In this document: positions 16,643 through 25,938 of the stretch, one piece after another
Numbering within the stretch: position 1 is the stretch's first letter
Layout of the letters: each line of letters starts with the position of its first letter
Origin: Clostridiales bacterium
Lineage (GTDB): Bacteria; Bacillota; Clostridia; Lachnospirales; Lachnospiraceae
Length of the DNA: 42,855 nt
Assembly (NCBI GenBank): GCA_018365455.1
Contig: JAGZJZ010000055.1
Span: 1 to 42,855 of the forward strand
Direction of reading: 5' to 3'
Made by a program: the position numbers and the translations under genes
Notes under the pieces: model-generated
Databases searched by the model: none
What the model was told of the DNA's origin: nothing
Seen by the model: the letters and a program-made list of their open reading frames with translations, nothing else

Positions 16643-16661
16643 TTTTCCTAAACGCTCTAGA
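16643..16661 (+). repeat. Copy c of the recurrent intergenic motif
   Basis: TTTTCCTAAACGCTCTAGA differs from copy a mainly in the CAAACA/CCTAAA segment. It lies between the DUF2752 promoter and its ribosome site, 15 bases before the start codon, similar to copy b before the sugar-binding protein gene. Confidence 0.4.
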
Positions 16662-16675
16662 CCGGAGGTGCTGCC

Positions 16676-17101
16676 TTGAAAAAGGAAAGCGAAAGAAAAA
16701 GCTTATATAAAATCGGCTGGATATTTCTCATACTGGGAAGTATTCTTTATATCCTGGTTAAAGTATCACACATATCGGCGGCATCCTTTTTGCTGCCCTG
16801 CCTGGTACATAAATATACAGGGCTTTACTGTCCCGGATGCGGCGGGACCCGCGCGTTTACGTTCTTAATGGATGGCCATTTTCTGAAATCGCTGTATTAC
16901 CATCCGGTAGTCCTGTATGGTGCCGCACTATACCTTTGGTTCATGATTTCCAATACCATAGAACTCCTTTCGAGAGGACGGTTCAAAGTGGGTATGTATT
17001 ACCGGGACCGGTATATTCATTTTGCAGTCATCATAATTATACTTAATTTTATTGTAAAAAATGCTGTTCTCATCATTTGGAAATATCCAATGATACCATG
17101 A
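16676..17101 (+). CDS. DUF2752 family membrane protein
   Basis: Translation starts at TTG 16676 with GGAGGTG eight bases before. The 141-residue protein has three hydrophobic segments and the family hallmark CPGCGGTRAF (about residues 51-60) at a membrane edge, between the first two helices. The conserved cysteines suggest metal binding or redox, but no role is known. It is convergent with, and only 11 bases from, a DUF4190-like gene; these two families often neighbour each other in Firmicutes. Confidence 0.82.
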   Translation: MKKESERKSLYKIGWIFLILGSILYILVKVSHISAASFLLPCLVHKYTGLYCPGCGGTRAFTFLMDGHFLKSLYYHPVVLYGAALYLWFMISNTIELLSRGRFKVGMYYRDRYIHFAVIIIILNFIVKNAVLIIWKYPMIP

Positions 17102-17112
17102 GTCCGGGATGT

Positions 17113-17676
17113 TTAAACAGCATCATCCGGGACCGGGATGTTAGATTTGGGATTATCTCTGATCTTTGGCATATTGTCGTTGCCGTTTCCGCCTCCACCG
17201 TTAAAATATTTATTAAAATAGTCTTCCAGGTCTTGTGAATTCTGGTCTGGCTGTTGGGACTGTCCGCCGGAAGAACCATCATTTCCATAATAATACTCTA
17301 AATAATCCTGATACAATTTTTGTGTGCTGCCCAAATAAGTGTCGCTCACCAAAACCGCAATAATCATAACAAAGCTGATGCAGATTCCGGCAATGGATAT
17401 TCCAAGACCCGTTTTACTGCGGGAATCCATTTTGGAAGAACTGCCTTTTGACAGGAGGGCTAAAATAATGCCTACCGCGCCTACCGGAATAGAAATATAC
17501 AGGCAGCAGGATGATACAAGGGATACAATTCCAAGAATCATAGCTGCGGTTGAAAATGAATTTGATTCGGGACCTGGACCGTAATTGCCGGGAGGAGGGT
17601 TCTGCCCGTAATTATTTGGCGGGGTACCGTAATTATTAGGGGGAGTCCCCTGATGATTGTAATTTTCGTAATCCAT
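17113..17676 (-). CDS. DUF4190-like membrane protein with repeat-rich N-terminus
   Basis: The 187-residue protein has an N-terminal Pro/Asn/Gly/Tyr-rich part with the repeat GTPPNNYGTPPNNYGQNPP (about residues 10-28), then two hydrophobic helices (about 42-78 and 90-112) separated by a short basic stretch, the DUF4190 layout. The C-terminal half is Gln/Asn/Gly-rich and probably disordered. Its ATG follows GGAGCG. Function is unknown; its neighbour DUF2752 suggests a shared envelope role. Confidence 0.75.
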   Translation of the reverse strand: MDYENYNHQGTPPNNYGTPPNNYGQNPPPGNYGPGPESNSFSTAAMILGIVSLVSSCCLYISIPVGAVGIILALLSKGSSSKMDSRSKTGLGISIAGICISFVMIIAVLVSDTYLGSTQKLYQDYLEYYYGNDGSSGGQSQQPDQNSQDLEDYFNKYFNGGGGNGNDNMPKIRDNPKSNIPVPDDAV

Positions 17677-17747
17677 AATAAACGCTCCTTCGCATTTGAT
17701 ATTCTGTATTATAATAACATATCAAAAATTGAAACACAAGAAATTCC

Positions 17748-17776
17748 TTGCCCGCTTCCGGGTTTTGAAGTATAAT
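17748..17776 (+). promoter_or_regulatory. Promoter of tex
   Basis: TTGCCC (17748-17753), 17 bases and TATAAT (17771-17776) are followed 60 bases on by the tex start. Confidence 0.7.
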
Positions 17777-17835
17777 AGCCAAAGAATAAAAAACAATTGG
17801 GAATTATACCAATACAGATAGCTAAGGAGACAAAT

Positions 17836-19986
17836 ATGGACATTAACAAAAGTTTGGCCAGAGAGCTGACCGTAGATTTATGGCAGGTGGAAGCTGCCGT
17901 AAAATTAATAGATGAAGGAAACACCATTCCTTTTATTTCAAGGTATCGTAAGGAAGTAACCGGATCTTTAAATGATGAAGTACTTCGTAAGCTGTTTGAA
18001 CGGCTGACATACCTGCGGAATCTGGAAGAGAAAAAACAGCAGGTATTATCCAGCATCCAGGAGCAGGGAAAGCTGACGGAAGAATTAAAGAAGCAGATCC
18101 TTGCGGCAGAAACCCTGGTAGTGGTAGATGACCTGTACCGCCCGTATCGTCCCAAGAGAAGGACAAGAGCTACTATTGCCAAAGAAAAAGGCTTGGAACC
18201 GCTGGCTAATATTATCACTCTGCAGATGACCACAAAGCCTCTGGAAGAAGAAGCAAAGGCATTTATATCGGAGGAGAAGGAAGTACTGACTGCGGCAGAT
18301 GCCATTGCAGGGGCAAAGGATATTATCGCAGAAAATATTTCCGATGAAGCGGACTATCGTATTTACATAAGAAATATCACAGAAAAAGAAGGAAGAATTA
18401 TATCAGCGGCGAAAGATGAAAAGGCAGAATCTGTTTATGAGATGTACTATAATTATGAAGAAGCCATCTGTAAAGTAGCAGGGCACAGAACCCTTGCATT
18501 AAACCGCGGGGAAAAGGAAAAGTTCCTGAATGTGAAAATCGAAGCTCCCGAGGAACGCATTTTGCAGTATCTGGAGAAAAAAGTAATTATTAAAGAAAAT
18601 CCGGTGACGGTACCGGTATTAAAAGAAGTGGCGGAAGACAGCTACAAACGTCTGATTGGACCGGCGATCGAACGTGAGATCAGAAATGCCATGACCGAAA
18701 AAGCGGAGGACGGAGCCATCAGCGTATTTGGCAAGAATCTGGAACAGCTGCTTATGCAGCCGCCAATTGCCGGACAGACAGTCCTTGGATGGGATCCCGC
18801 ATTTCGTACCGGCTGCAAGCTGGCAGTCGTAGATCCTACCGGAAAAGTGCTGGATACCACGGTTATCTATCCTACGGCTCCCACTTCTGATGCGAAAATA
18901 AAAGCTGCAAAAGATACCCTGAAAAAAATGATTAAGAAATACGGAATCACCTTATTTTCAGTGGGAAATGGAACTGCTTCCCGTGAATCAGAGATGATCA
19001 TCGTTGAATTATTCAAAGAAATCGACGAACAGGTGCAGTATGTAATCGTAAATGAGGCAGGAGCTTCCGTTTATTCTGCAAGCAAGCTGGCTACCGAAGA
19101 ATTCCCGAACTTTGACGTGGGACAGCGAAGTGCGGCATCCATCGCCAGAAGAATCCAGGACCCCCTTGCAGAACTGGTTAAAATTGATCCAAAGTCAATC
19201 GGTGTGGGACAGTACCAGCATGATATGAATCAGAAAAAATTAAGCGAAGCGCTGGGCGGCGTAGTAGAAGACAGCGTTAATAAAGTAGGGGTGGATCTGA
19301 ATACCGCTTCTGCATCCCTCTTAGAATATGTTTCCGGCGTATCTAAAGTAATCGCAAAAAATATCGTTGCTTACCGGGAGGAAAACGGCAGATTCGCAAA
19401 CCGCAGACAGCTGTTAAAAGTTGGAAAATTAGGCCCGAAAGCATTTGAGCAGTGTGCCGGTTTTATGAGAATACCCGGGGGTGAGAATCCACTGGATGCC
19501 ACCAGCGTTCATCCGGAGAGTTACGATGCAGCGAAAAAGCTTCTTGAGACCTTAGGATATAGTGTGGAAGATATTACGGCAGGCAGACTGGAAGGTTTAT
19601 CAAAGAAGGTCTGGGATTACAAAAAGCTTGCGTCAGAACTGGAAGTAGGGGAGATTACCTTACGGGATATTGTAAAAGAACTGGAAAAACCGGGACGTGA
19701 TCCCCGTGATGAAATGCCAAAACCAATTCTGAGAAGTGACGTACTGGATATGAAAGACCTCACCCCGGGAATGGCACTGAAAGGTACCGTCAGAAATGTG
19801 ATTGACTTCGGGGCTTTTGTGGATATCGGCGTACACCAGGACGGACTGGTGCATATCTCTCAGATGAGCGACAAGAAATTTGTAAAACATCCGCTGGATG
19901 TGGTAAGCGTTGGGGACATCGTTGAGGTAAAAGTATTAAGCGTGGATCTGCCGAAGAAACGGATTTCCCTGACTATGAAAATTTAA
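17836..19986 (+). CDS. tex: Tex family transcription accessory / RNA-binding protein
   Basis: I chose ATG 17836 (MDINKSLARELTV) because TAAGGAGA lies just before it; the longer frame to 17797 has no site. The 716-residue protein shows the family order: Tex N-terminal helical region (IPFISRYRKEVTGSLNDEVLR, residues 36-56), a YqgF/RNase H-like domain with LGWDPAFRTGCKLAVVDPTGKVL (about 316-338), helix-hairpin-helix repeats (NTASASLLEYVSGVSKVIAKNIV, about 493-515) and a C-terminal S1 domain (about 640-716, GMALKGTVRNVIDFGAFVDIGVHQDGLVHIS). Tex binds nucleic acid and influences transcription and stress survival. It is monocistronic, with its own promoter and a long terminator. Confidence 0.96.
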   Translation: MDINKSLARELTVDLWQVEAAVKLIDEGNTIPFISRYRKEVTGSLNDEVLRKLFERLTYLRNLEEKKQQVLSSIQEQGKLTEELKKQILAAETLVVVDDLYRPYRPKRRTRATIAKEKGLEPLANIITLQMTTKPLEEEAKAFISEEKEVLTAADAIAGAKDIIAENISDEADYRIYIRNITEKEGRIISAAKDEKAESVYEMYYNYEEAICKVAGHRTLALNRGEKEKFLNVKIEAPEERILQYLEKKVIIKENPVTVPVLKEVAEDSYKRLIGPAIEREIRNAMTEKAEDGAISVFGKNLEQLLMQPPIAGQTVLGWDPAFRTGCKLAVVDPTGKVLDTTVIYPTAPTSDAKIKAAKDTLKKMIKKYGITLFSVGNGTASRESEMIIVELFKEIDEQVQYVIVNEAGASVYSASKLATEEFPNFDVGQRSAASIARRIQDPLAELVKIDPKSIGVGQYQHDMNQKKLSEALGGVVEDSVNKVGVDLNTASASLLEYVSGVSKVIAKNIVAYREENGRFANRRQLLKVGKLGPKAFEQCAGFMRIPGGENPLDATSVHPESYDAAKKLLETLGYSVEDITAGRLEGLSKKVWDYKKLASELEVGEITLRDIVKELEKPGRDPRDEMPKPILRSDVLDMKDLTPGMALKGTVRNVIDFGAFVDIGVHQDGLVHISQMSDKKFVKHPLDVVSVGDIVEVKVLSVDLPKKRISLTMKI

Positions 19987-20070
19987 ATGTGATCCAGACA
20001 ATGGAATCAGCAGGGAATGTATGGAAACTGCTATTATTATTTAAAATTAAAAATGCAAAAATGATATAAG

Positions 20071-20138
20071 AAAAAACAGACAAGTACTGTCCAGGTGTAT
20101 GGGAATCCATATGTATGGATCAGTATTGTCTGTTTTTT
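20071..20138. terminator. Bidirectional terminator between tex and the LysR gene
   Basis: AAAAAACAGACAAGTACTG (20071-20089) pairs with CAGTATTGTCTGTTTTTT (20121-20138), about 18 bp with one bulge. The arms give a T-run in both directions, serving convergent tex and the LysR gene. Confidence 0.9.
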
Positions 20139-20184
20139 CTATTGCATATCCGGGAAAGGGCAAAGAACATAGCACATAGCACAT

Positions 20185-21081
20185 CTAATCAGCATCTTCT
20201 GGCTGAAACAGATTTTTGCAGAGTCCAATAAAATGCTTTGCGGAACTTGTTAAGAATTTATTTTTATGATAAATTATATGGAATTTACGCAGAAAAGACA
20301 ACCCGTCTACTTTAATCTTACAAATGGCATCCCGATACTGAGGGGCGTCATCTACGAATTGTGAAGGTACAATGGTAACGCCCAGATCATTGGCTGCCGC
20401 GTGAATCAGTGCCAGGGTGCTGGTACTTTCCCAAACCGGATGGATAACCAGGTTTTTAAGAAGCAGGCTGCTGTCTACGATTTCCCTGGTACCGCTGTTC
20501 TTTTCCCGCAAGAGAAGCGGCTGACTGGCAAACTCCTCCAGGGTAGCAAGCGGTTTTTGCGCAAGAGGATTGTGTTTACTGCCAATAATACATAATTCAT
20601 CTTCGCAAAGGCATTCCCCGCAGATACTGTCCGAATGGATTGGACCTTCCACAAGGCTGAAATCCAGTTCGTTTTGCAGGATCTTTTCTTCCAGGATATC
20701 GGAGCTGTTGATCAGGATCTCTGTTTTCATGTGAGGGTATTTTTCCCGGAAATCATTTACCAGCCCCGGCATGTAGTGCGTGCCAAGGGTCATGCTTGCA
20801 CCGATGCGCAAAGTCCCGATATTATCACAGTCCCGCATCTCCGTTTCCAGCGAGTCGAAGAGAGATACAATATGTGTGGCATAGCTATAGGCTTTTCTGC
20901 CCGCATCTGTGATATACATTTTTCTGGAAATCCGTTCAAATAAGGGGACACCATAATAATCTTCCAGCTCCCGGACAGCCAGGCTGACGGCGGGCTGGGA
21001 AAGAAAAAGCTTTTGTGCCGCCGCAGTTACGCCTTCGCAGTCGCAGACCGCAACCAGGATACGCATGTGTTTCAGTGTCAT
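20185..21081 (-). CDS. LysR family transcriptional regulator
   Basis: The 298-residue protein has the LysR N-terminal winged helix-turn-helix (MTLKHMRILVAVCDCEGVTAAAQKL, then SQPAVSLAVRELEDYYGVPLF, residues 1-55) and a substrate-binding domain (about 90-290, starting TLRIGASMTLGTHYMPGLV). AAAGGAG precedes the ATG. It lies 15 bases downstream of the sulfatase-maturase gene and is probably cotranscribed with it, so it may respond to a sulfur or sulfated-sugar signal. The effector is not readable; CysL/CbbR-like regulators have similar domains. Confidence 0.93.
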   Translation of the reverse strand: MTLKHMRILVAVCDCEGVTAAAQKLFLSQPAVSLAVRELEDYYGVPLFERISRKMYITDAGRKAYSYATHIVSLFDSLETEMRDCDNIGTLRIGASMTLGTHYMPGLVNDFREKYPHMKTEILINSSDILEEKILQNELDFSLVEGPIHSDSICGECLCEDELCIIGSKHNPLAQKPLATLEEFASQPLLLREKNSGTREIVDSSLLLKNLVIHPVWESTSTLALIHAAANDLGVTIVPSQFVDDAPQYRDAICKIKVDGLSFLRKFHIIYHKNKFLTSSAKHFIGLCKNLFQPEDAD

Positions 21082-21096
21082 GGAAAAGCTCCTTTC

Positions 21097-22194
21097 TTAC
21101 ATTGTCTTCGCAATCTCATACAGCTTGGGATAAACTTCATACAAAAAGTCCTGATAAGGGCAGTAATCTTTTATTTCGTTATAAAACGGACGGTAGCGTT
21201 TACAGCCGCATCCGCAGATAGATTTCACCTTACAGGTTTCGCATAAGGGAGAAGCCTCCGTTTCACAGGCTAAAAATTTCCGGGTGGCGGAACTGTTTTT
21301 AATCTGTTCCAAGTCATCCGTTCGAATATTGCCGCTTTTGTATTCATCCAGTACATAAAAATCACAGGGATAGACACTGCCATCCGCTTCCACAACAAAC
21401 TGAGGTGTGCAATAGCCCATTAACCCGCATTGCTCTGCGGGACGACCGCGAAGCATCCATACCAGATTGTCAAACTGGCGGACACTGATATAGCGACCAT
21501 TTTTCAACTGTTCATACCACAGCCCAAAGAAGCGTTTCATAAATTCTGCATAACTCCGGGGATCCAGATCATGAGGTGCGGTGAGGTCTGAATCAAGTGG
21601 GCGCAGGCAGGGAATCAGCTGGACAAATTTAAAATCCTGTTTCAGATAGAACTGGAACAAAGTCTGGGGCTTTTTCGCAGTCTGTTTTGTAATAACGGAC
21701 AGAATATTAAAATCCACACCGAACCTGCGAAAAAGCTTTAAGGTGTGGTGGACCCGATCATAGGTGCCCTTGCGGTCACTTCCAAGGCGCTGGTAGTCGT
21801 GAAGTTCACGGGGGCCGTCCAGAGACAAACCCACCAGAAAATGATATTTCACAAATAACCGGCACCAGTCTTCATCAATTACCATGCCGTTGGTCTGAAT
21901 GGAGTAAGAAAGCTTTACGCCCGCTGGCACCAGTTTTTCTGCCCGCTCCGTAAAATATGTAAAATAAGAAAGCCCCGCCATGGTAGGTTCTCCCCCTTGG
22001 AATGTAAAGCTGACAGACGCCGGGGACTTGATACTGGCAAAGGTTTTGGAAAGCAGGCAGTCCACGGTATCTTCTGCCATAATACCGTAGGAAGCCGTTT
22101 CCCGGTGGCTGGCGACATCATAATAAAAACAATAGCGGCAGCGCATATTGCAAAGTGACGAGGCTGGTTTTATAAGCATGGAAAAGTAATTCAT
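21097..22194 (-). CDS. Anaerobic sulfatase-maturating enzyme (radical SAM, SPASM)
   Basis: This enzyme oxidises the active-site Cys or Ser of type I sulfatases to formylglycine without oxygen. The 365-residue protein starts MNYFSMLIKPASSLCNMRC, with the radical-SAM cluster CxxxCxxC at Cys15, Cys19 and Cys22, the FTFQGGEPTMAG motif (about 62-73), SYSIQTNG (about 95-102) and GLSLDGP (about 120-126). The SPASM region holds CGLMGYC, YPCDFYV with the conserved Asp after Cys, and the cluster CETCKVKSICGCGCKRYR near the end. Both sulfatases in this window carry a Cys-type motif, so they are its likely substrates. AGGAGATACCC precedes the ATG. The gene runs divergently from the two-component system. 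Confidence 0.93.
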   Translation of the reverse strand: MNYFSMLIKPASSLCNMRCRYCFYYDVASHRETASYGIMAEDTVDCLLSKTFASIKSPASVSFTFQGGEPTMAGLSYFTYFTERAEKLVPAGVKLSYSIQTNGMVIDEDWCRLFVKYHFLVGLSLDGPRELHDYQRLGSDRKGTYDRVHHTLKLFRRFGVDFNILSVITKQTAKKPQTLFQFYLKQDFKFVQLIPCLRPLDSDLTAPHDLDPRSYAEFMKRFFGLWYEQLKNGRYISVRQFDNLVWMLRGRPAEQCGLMGYCTPQFVVEADGSVYPCDFYVLDEYKSGNIRTDDLEQIKNSSATRKFLACETEASPLCETCKVKSICGCGCKRYRPFYNEIKDYCPYQDFLYEVYPKLYEIAKTM

Positions 22195-22201
22195 GGGTAT
22201 C

Positions 22202-22217
22202 TCCTTAAACGTTCTAA
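22202..22217 (+). repeat. Copy d (divergent) of the recurrent intergenic motif
   Basis: TCCTTAAACGTTCTAAG shares ACGTTCTAAG with copy b at 25903-25921 and the AAACGYTCTA core with copy c. Its centre is partly palindromic, and on the minus strand it overlaps the maturase ribosome site. The AAACGYT core recalls a CcpA cre site, but flanks do not fit well. Confidence 0.3.
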
Positions 22218-22348
22218 GATGCGGACAAACCGGATCTTGTGCATTTATTATAAAACGTCACAGAAAAAAAAGCAATCGGACAGTATGGACAAATCATCAG
22301 TGGATGCTTTACAATAGGTCACATAGAAGTTACGGAGGAGGGGTGTAA

Positions 22349-24133
22349 ATGAAAAAAAATTGGAAAGAGCAGATCCTGGGCAAGACGATTAAAGCCCGCC
22401 TTATCCGCTATAACTTATGTGTTGTCAGTACCATTGCCCTGTTTTCCTGTATCTGCAGTTATATCATATCCAGCAGAAACGCCAGAGAGATAGCTGTGAC
22501 TGCACTGGAACATGAAGTAGAAGGACTTTCTGGACTTTTTGGCATGGGCTATGAAGAAATGATGAATATTGTTCTGAACTGTGCGGAGCGCAGCACCGTG
22601 AATCTTGGAAAGCTGGATCTTGATGCATCTGCCGGGAACCGGAAGGAAGCCATTAATTACACCAGGACAATCAGCGATTACTGCGCCATATCCGGTTATG
22701 GGGAATATATCGCAAAACTAATGGTGTTAAACGAACAGGATGGGTTTGTACAGGCTGGATATGAGCCGGGGAGCAGCAACGATCCCCAGGCACTTAGACA
22801 GGCAGAATGGTTTGACGGGGAGCTGGCAAAGTCTACGGAGTTGTATGCCCTGGATGTGGTGGAATCCCCTTTTTGGGGTGGTAAAAATGAAAAACTACTG
22901 CCCCTTTTAAGAAAGGTGAACAGTATGTCATCCTATAGCGGTGAAGGCTGGGTGTTCCTGGGCATCTCTGCAAAGTTATTTCAGGATGCTTTAAAAGAAA
23001 CCCAGCATGAGAACCGAATAGCCGTAGTCACCTGGACAGGAAATCCGGTGGCCGGGGTAAATGAGAAACGTGACGGAGAGGACGAGGCATTTATACGGAT
23101 GCTGCTGGAGCGGGAAGCCGGGAGAGATACTCTGCGTATGAAGATAGATGGGTCAAAATGCATGGTTTCCTATGTGCGAAATCCCAAAAGCGGCATTCTG
23201 GTCTATGAGATACTTCCAATGAGCAGGATTGTAAATAACCGGTTTATGATCATACTCATTGTCCTGCTGATCTTTACCTCCTGCATCAGTATTGGTATGG
23301 TGCTTTCGGCTTTCTTTACCAAACGGATTAACGAACCGATACATAAGCTGGTGTCCCATATCGGGCTGCTGTCCAGGGGAGAGTTCACGGTGAATCCCCA
23401 GATTGAAAGTGAGGACGAGATCGGTACCATTGGGAAAGGTGTCAACCACATGGCAGCCAAAATAGATGAACTGGTGGATATGAGGGTAGCAAGTGAAAAA
23501 GAGAAGAAAAATCTGGAGATCAAAATGCTGCAGGCACAGATTAATCCACACTTTCTATACAATACGCTGGATTCCATCAGATGGATTGCAATCATCCAGA
23601 AGAACAACGGCATTGTGAAAGTAGTGACCTCCCTGTCATCGCTGCTTAAAAATATGGCAAAAGGATTTAACGAAAAGGTGACGTTAAAGCAGGAGCTGGA
23701 CTTTCTTGCTGACTATATCGTAATTGAGAAAATACGCTATGTAGAGCTGTTCGATGTGGAAATCCATGTGGAACCCGAAGAACTGTATCAGGCGAAAATT
23801 ATAAAACTGACACTGCAGCCCCTGGTGGAAAATGCCATATTCTCAGGAATAGAGCCCAGCGGAAGAAACGGTGTGGTAGAGATACATGCAAGAAAGTCAG
23901 ACGGTGATCTGTGCATTACCGTAAGGGATAATGGAATCGGCATGGACAAAGAGAAGGCAAAGCAGTTGTTACAAGACACCGAGAAGGTAAAGAGCAGTTC
24001 CATGAGCGGGATCGGACTGCCAAATGTAGACAGGAGAATAAAACTGGTATATGGGGAAGCCTATGGGCTTTCTATACAAAGTGAGCCGGGGCAATATACC
24101 CAGATTACGGTGAGACTGCCATTAGAAATGTAA
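22349..24133 (+). CDS. Sensor histidine kinase, YesM type
   Basis: The 594-residue kinase has an N-terminal helix (about residues 22-43), a large extracellular sensing region (about 45-295), a second membrane helix (about 300-322, IILIVLLIFTSCISIGMVLSAFF), a HAMP linker, the His_kinase domain with phosphoacceptor in QINPHFLYNTLDSIRW (His near 401) and a HATPase domain (NGIGMDKEKAKQLL and GIGLPNVDRRIKLVYG). This is the LytS/YesM class that usually controls sugar ABC importers. GGAGGAGGGGTG precedes the ATG. It is 14 bases from its response regulator, and downstream genes are the presumed targets: importer, GH88 and sulfatases. Confidence 0.93.
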   Translation: MKKNWKEQILGKTIKARLIRYNLCVVSTIALFSCICSYIISSRNAREIAVTALEHEVEGLSGLFGMGYEEMMNIVLNCAERSTVNLGKLDLDASAGNRKEAINYTRTISDYCAISGYGEYIAKLMVLNEQDGFVQAGYEPGSSNDPQALRQAEWFDGELAKSTELYALDVVESPFWGGKNEKLLPLLRKVNSMSSYSGEGWVFLGISAKLFQDALKETQHENRIAVVTWTGNPVAGVNEKRDGEDEAFIRMLLEREAGRDTLRMKIDGSKCMVSYVRNPKSGILVYEILPMSRIVNNRFMIILIVLLIFTSCISIGMVLSAFFTKRINEPIHKLVSHIGLLSRGEFTVNPQIESEDEIGTIGKGVNHMAAKIDELVDMRVASEKEKKNLEIKMLQAQINPHFLYNTLDSIRWIAIIQKNNGIVKVVTSLSSLLKNMAKGFNEKVTLKQELDFLADYIVIEKIRYVELFDVEIHVEPEELYQAKIIKLTLQPLVENAIFSGIEPSGRNGVVEIHARKSDGDLCITVRDNGIGMDKEKAKQLLQDTEKVKSSSMSGIGLPNVDRRIKLVYGEAYGLSIQSEPGQYTQITVRLPLEM

Positions 24134-24147
24134 GAGGGAGATAAAAT

Positions 24148-25761
24148 ATGTACCGTGTGATGATAGTAGATGATGAGCCGCTGATCCTGGCAGGGGTTAC
24201 ATCCTTAATTGAATGGGAAGATTATAACTGTACCATTGTGGCAAAAGCCACAAATGGACAGAATGCCTTTGAGCTGATTACAGACATAAAGCCGGATATC
24301 ATAATAACCGATATCAAAATGCCGGCAATGGATGGAATCGAATTGATGAAAAGATGCCGGGAATCAAAAAGCCAGGCGGCATTTATTATATTAACAAACC
24401 TGGAAGAGTTCAGTCTGGCGAAGCAGGCAGTGAAATATGGAGCAACGGATTATCTGGTTAAAATAGAGCTGACCGAAGAGACGCTGGCGGAAAGTTTAAA
24501 ACGTGCCATCCGGGAATGTGAAAAAAACAGATCAGCAGGGTCCCGGCAGGAAAATACGGGAGAGGATGCCAGACATCCCAAGCAGAGCAGTGAGAGCCTC
24601 TTTCGGAAATTGTTGCTGGAAGAGCCTGTCGGGGAAAAAAATGAGGAGTACCAATCGCTCCAGGCGGATTATAAGGCTCCGGTGATGGTGTTGCTGCGCA
24701 TGAATAATACAAGTTCATATTTCCAGGCGTCATTATCGGAAAAGGACCGTAAAAAAGCAATGTCTTATACAGAGAATATTCTAAAGGAGATGGTGAAGCG
24801 GTTCTTTCCGGTCTGGGGGATTCTGGAATGGGAAGAGACCGGGTTTTTAATCATTGTACCAGACGGGGATGATACCCAGACCAATCATAAGATTGCCCAG
24901 ATGTGCCAGAAGATGATATCAGTAGTGGAGGATTACTTTGGGATGCAGACGGTGGCAGCGGTTACGGCAGCGGCAGAAGATATCTACAGGCTTTCGGAAT
25001 TTCTGCCCCAGCTGGAAAGCTGCATGGATGCATACTACTACCAAATGGAATCCTCCGTCGTATTTTACAGTGAAGATTTTCAGAAGTACCAGGAACAAAA
25101 CCGGGACTTTGACATCAGCTTCCTGAAAAAGGATATGACCCTAGCACTGGGACAGAATGACAGTACCAGGGTCAGGGAGATTATCAGCCAGCTGACCAGT
25201 CTGTTCCGGGAATATACCCCTGCCAGAAAACAGGCGGTCAATGCCTGCATCAACCTATATACCTTTGTCGTGCCCTTTTATGAGGGAGCAGGAGACATTC
25301 CGGGCGGAAAGTTTCCCGACACCATGCAGATGGTAGAAAAGCTGAAACGTATCGGGTGCCTCCATGACATTCTCATGTGGCTGCAAACCTTTGGGGATAA
25401 AATCTGCCAGGTTATGGAGGGGCGGTCCACTGGCAAGTCAGAACGTGTCATCGAAGGGGTCCGCCAGTATGTAATGGAACATTATCAGGAGAAACTCACA
25501 CTTGCCATGGCAGCAGAAGCCACAGGAATCAGCCAGGGTTATCTAAGCAGTATCTTTAAGAAGCAGACCGGGAGAAATTTTACGGACTACGTAGCATGGA
25601 TCAAAGCAGAAAAGGCAAAAGACCTGATTCAGGAACACCAATATATGATGTATGAAATATCAGATATGCTGGGATTTGAAAATCCATATTATTTCAGCAA
25701 GGTTTTTAAAAAAGTGACCGGAATGACACCAAAGGAATATGAAAATAGTGCAAGGATATGA
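24148..25761 (+). CDS. Response regulator, YesN type (REC + AraC HTH)
   Basis: The 537-residue protein has an N-terminal receiver domain (MYRVMIVDDEP, phosphoacceptor Asp55 in IIITDIKMP, Lys in DYLVKIEL) and a C-terminal AraC helix-turn-helix (about residues 435-537, with LTLAMAAEATGISQGYLSS, GRNFTDYVAWIKAEKAKDL and NPYYFSKVFKKVTGMTPKEY). The middle (about 150-430) is a variable linker. It should activate the adjacent importer operon when phosphorylated by the kinase before it. There is no terminator before the binding-protein gene, which starts 177 bases on and probably carries the controlled promoter. Confidence 0.93.
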   Translation: MYRVMIVDDEPLILAGVTSLIEWEDYNCTIVAKATNGQNAFELITDIKPDIIITDIKMPAMDGIELMKRCRESKSQAAFIILTNLEEFSLAKQAVKYGATDYLVKIELTEETLAESLKRAIRECEKNRSAGSRQENTGEDARHPKQSSESLFRKLLLEEPVGEKNEEYQSLQADYKAPVMVLLRMNNTSSYFQASLSEKDRKKAMSYTENILKEMVKRFFPVWGILEWEETGFLIIVPDGDDTQTNHKIAQMCQKMISVVEDYFGMQTVAAVTAAAEDIYRLSEFLPQLESCMDAYYYQMESSVVFYSEDFQKYQEQNRDFDISFLKKDMTLALGQNDSTRVREIISQLTSLFREYTPARKQAVNACINLYTFVVPFYEGAGDIPGGKFPDTMQMVEKLKRIGCLHDILMWLQTFGDKICQVMEGRSTGKSERVIEGVRQYVMEHYQEKLTLAMAAEATGISQGYLSSIFKKQTGRNFTDYVAWIKAEKAKDLIQEHQYMMYEISDMLGFENPYYFSKVFKKVTGMTPKEYENSARI

Positions 25762-25902
25762 AGAAAGTAATATTTTTTTACGGAAACAGTGTAAGATAGT
25801 AATAGAAATATAGGGATCCTCCATTTCATCCGGGACATGTATTTGGTATATTAGTTTCAAGGATAAAGCAGTGATCCGGAACGCACAGTTAACAGAATGA
25901 AA

Positions 25903-25921
25903 TTTTCAAACACGTTCTAAG
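25903..25921 (+). repeat. Copy b of the recurrent intergenic motif
   Basis: TTTTCAAACACGTTCTAAG matches copy a except at a T for C and the 3' end. It lies 17 bases before the start of the sugar-binding protein gene. AGAATG upstream can pair with CGTTCT within it (one U-G pair). Confidence 0.5.
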
Positions 25922-25938
25922 AAAGGGAGGTTTCTATT

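Noticed and set aside
17100..17140. Terminator between the convergent DUF2752 and DUF4190 genes
   Set aside because: GTCCGGGATG and CATCCGGGAC look inverted but have a central mismatch, no T-run, and lie within coding ends.
22202..22217. CcpA cre site between the maturase and kinase genes
   Set aside because: The AAACGTT core fits but the outer positions do not, and the segment matches better to the recurrent motif.
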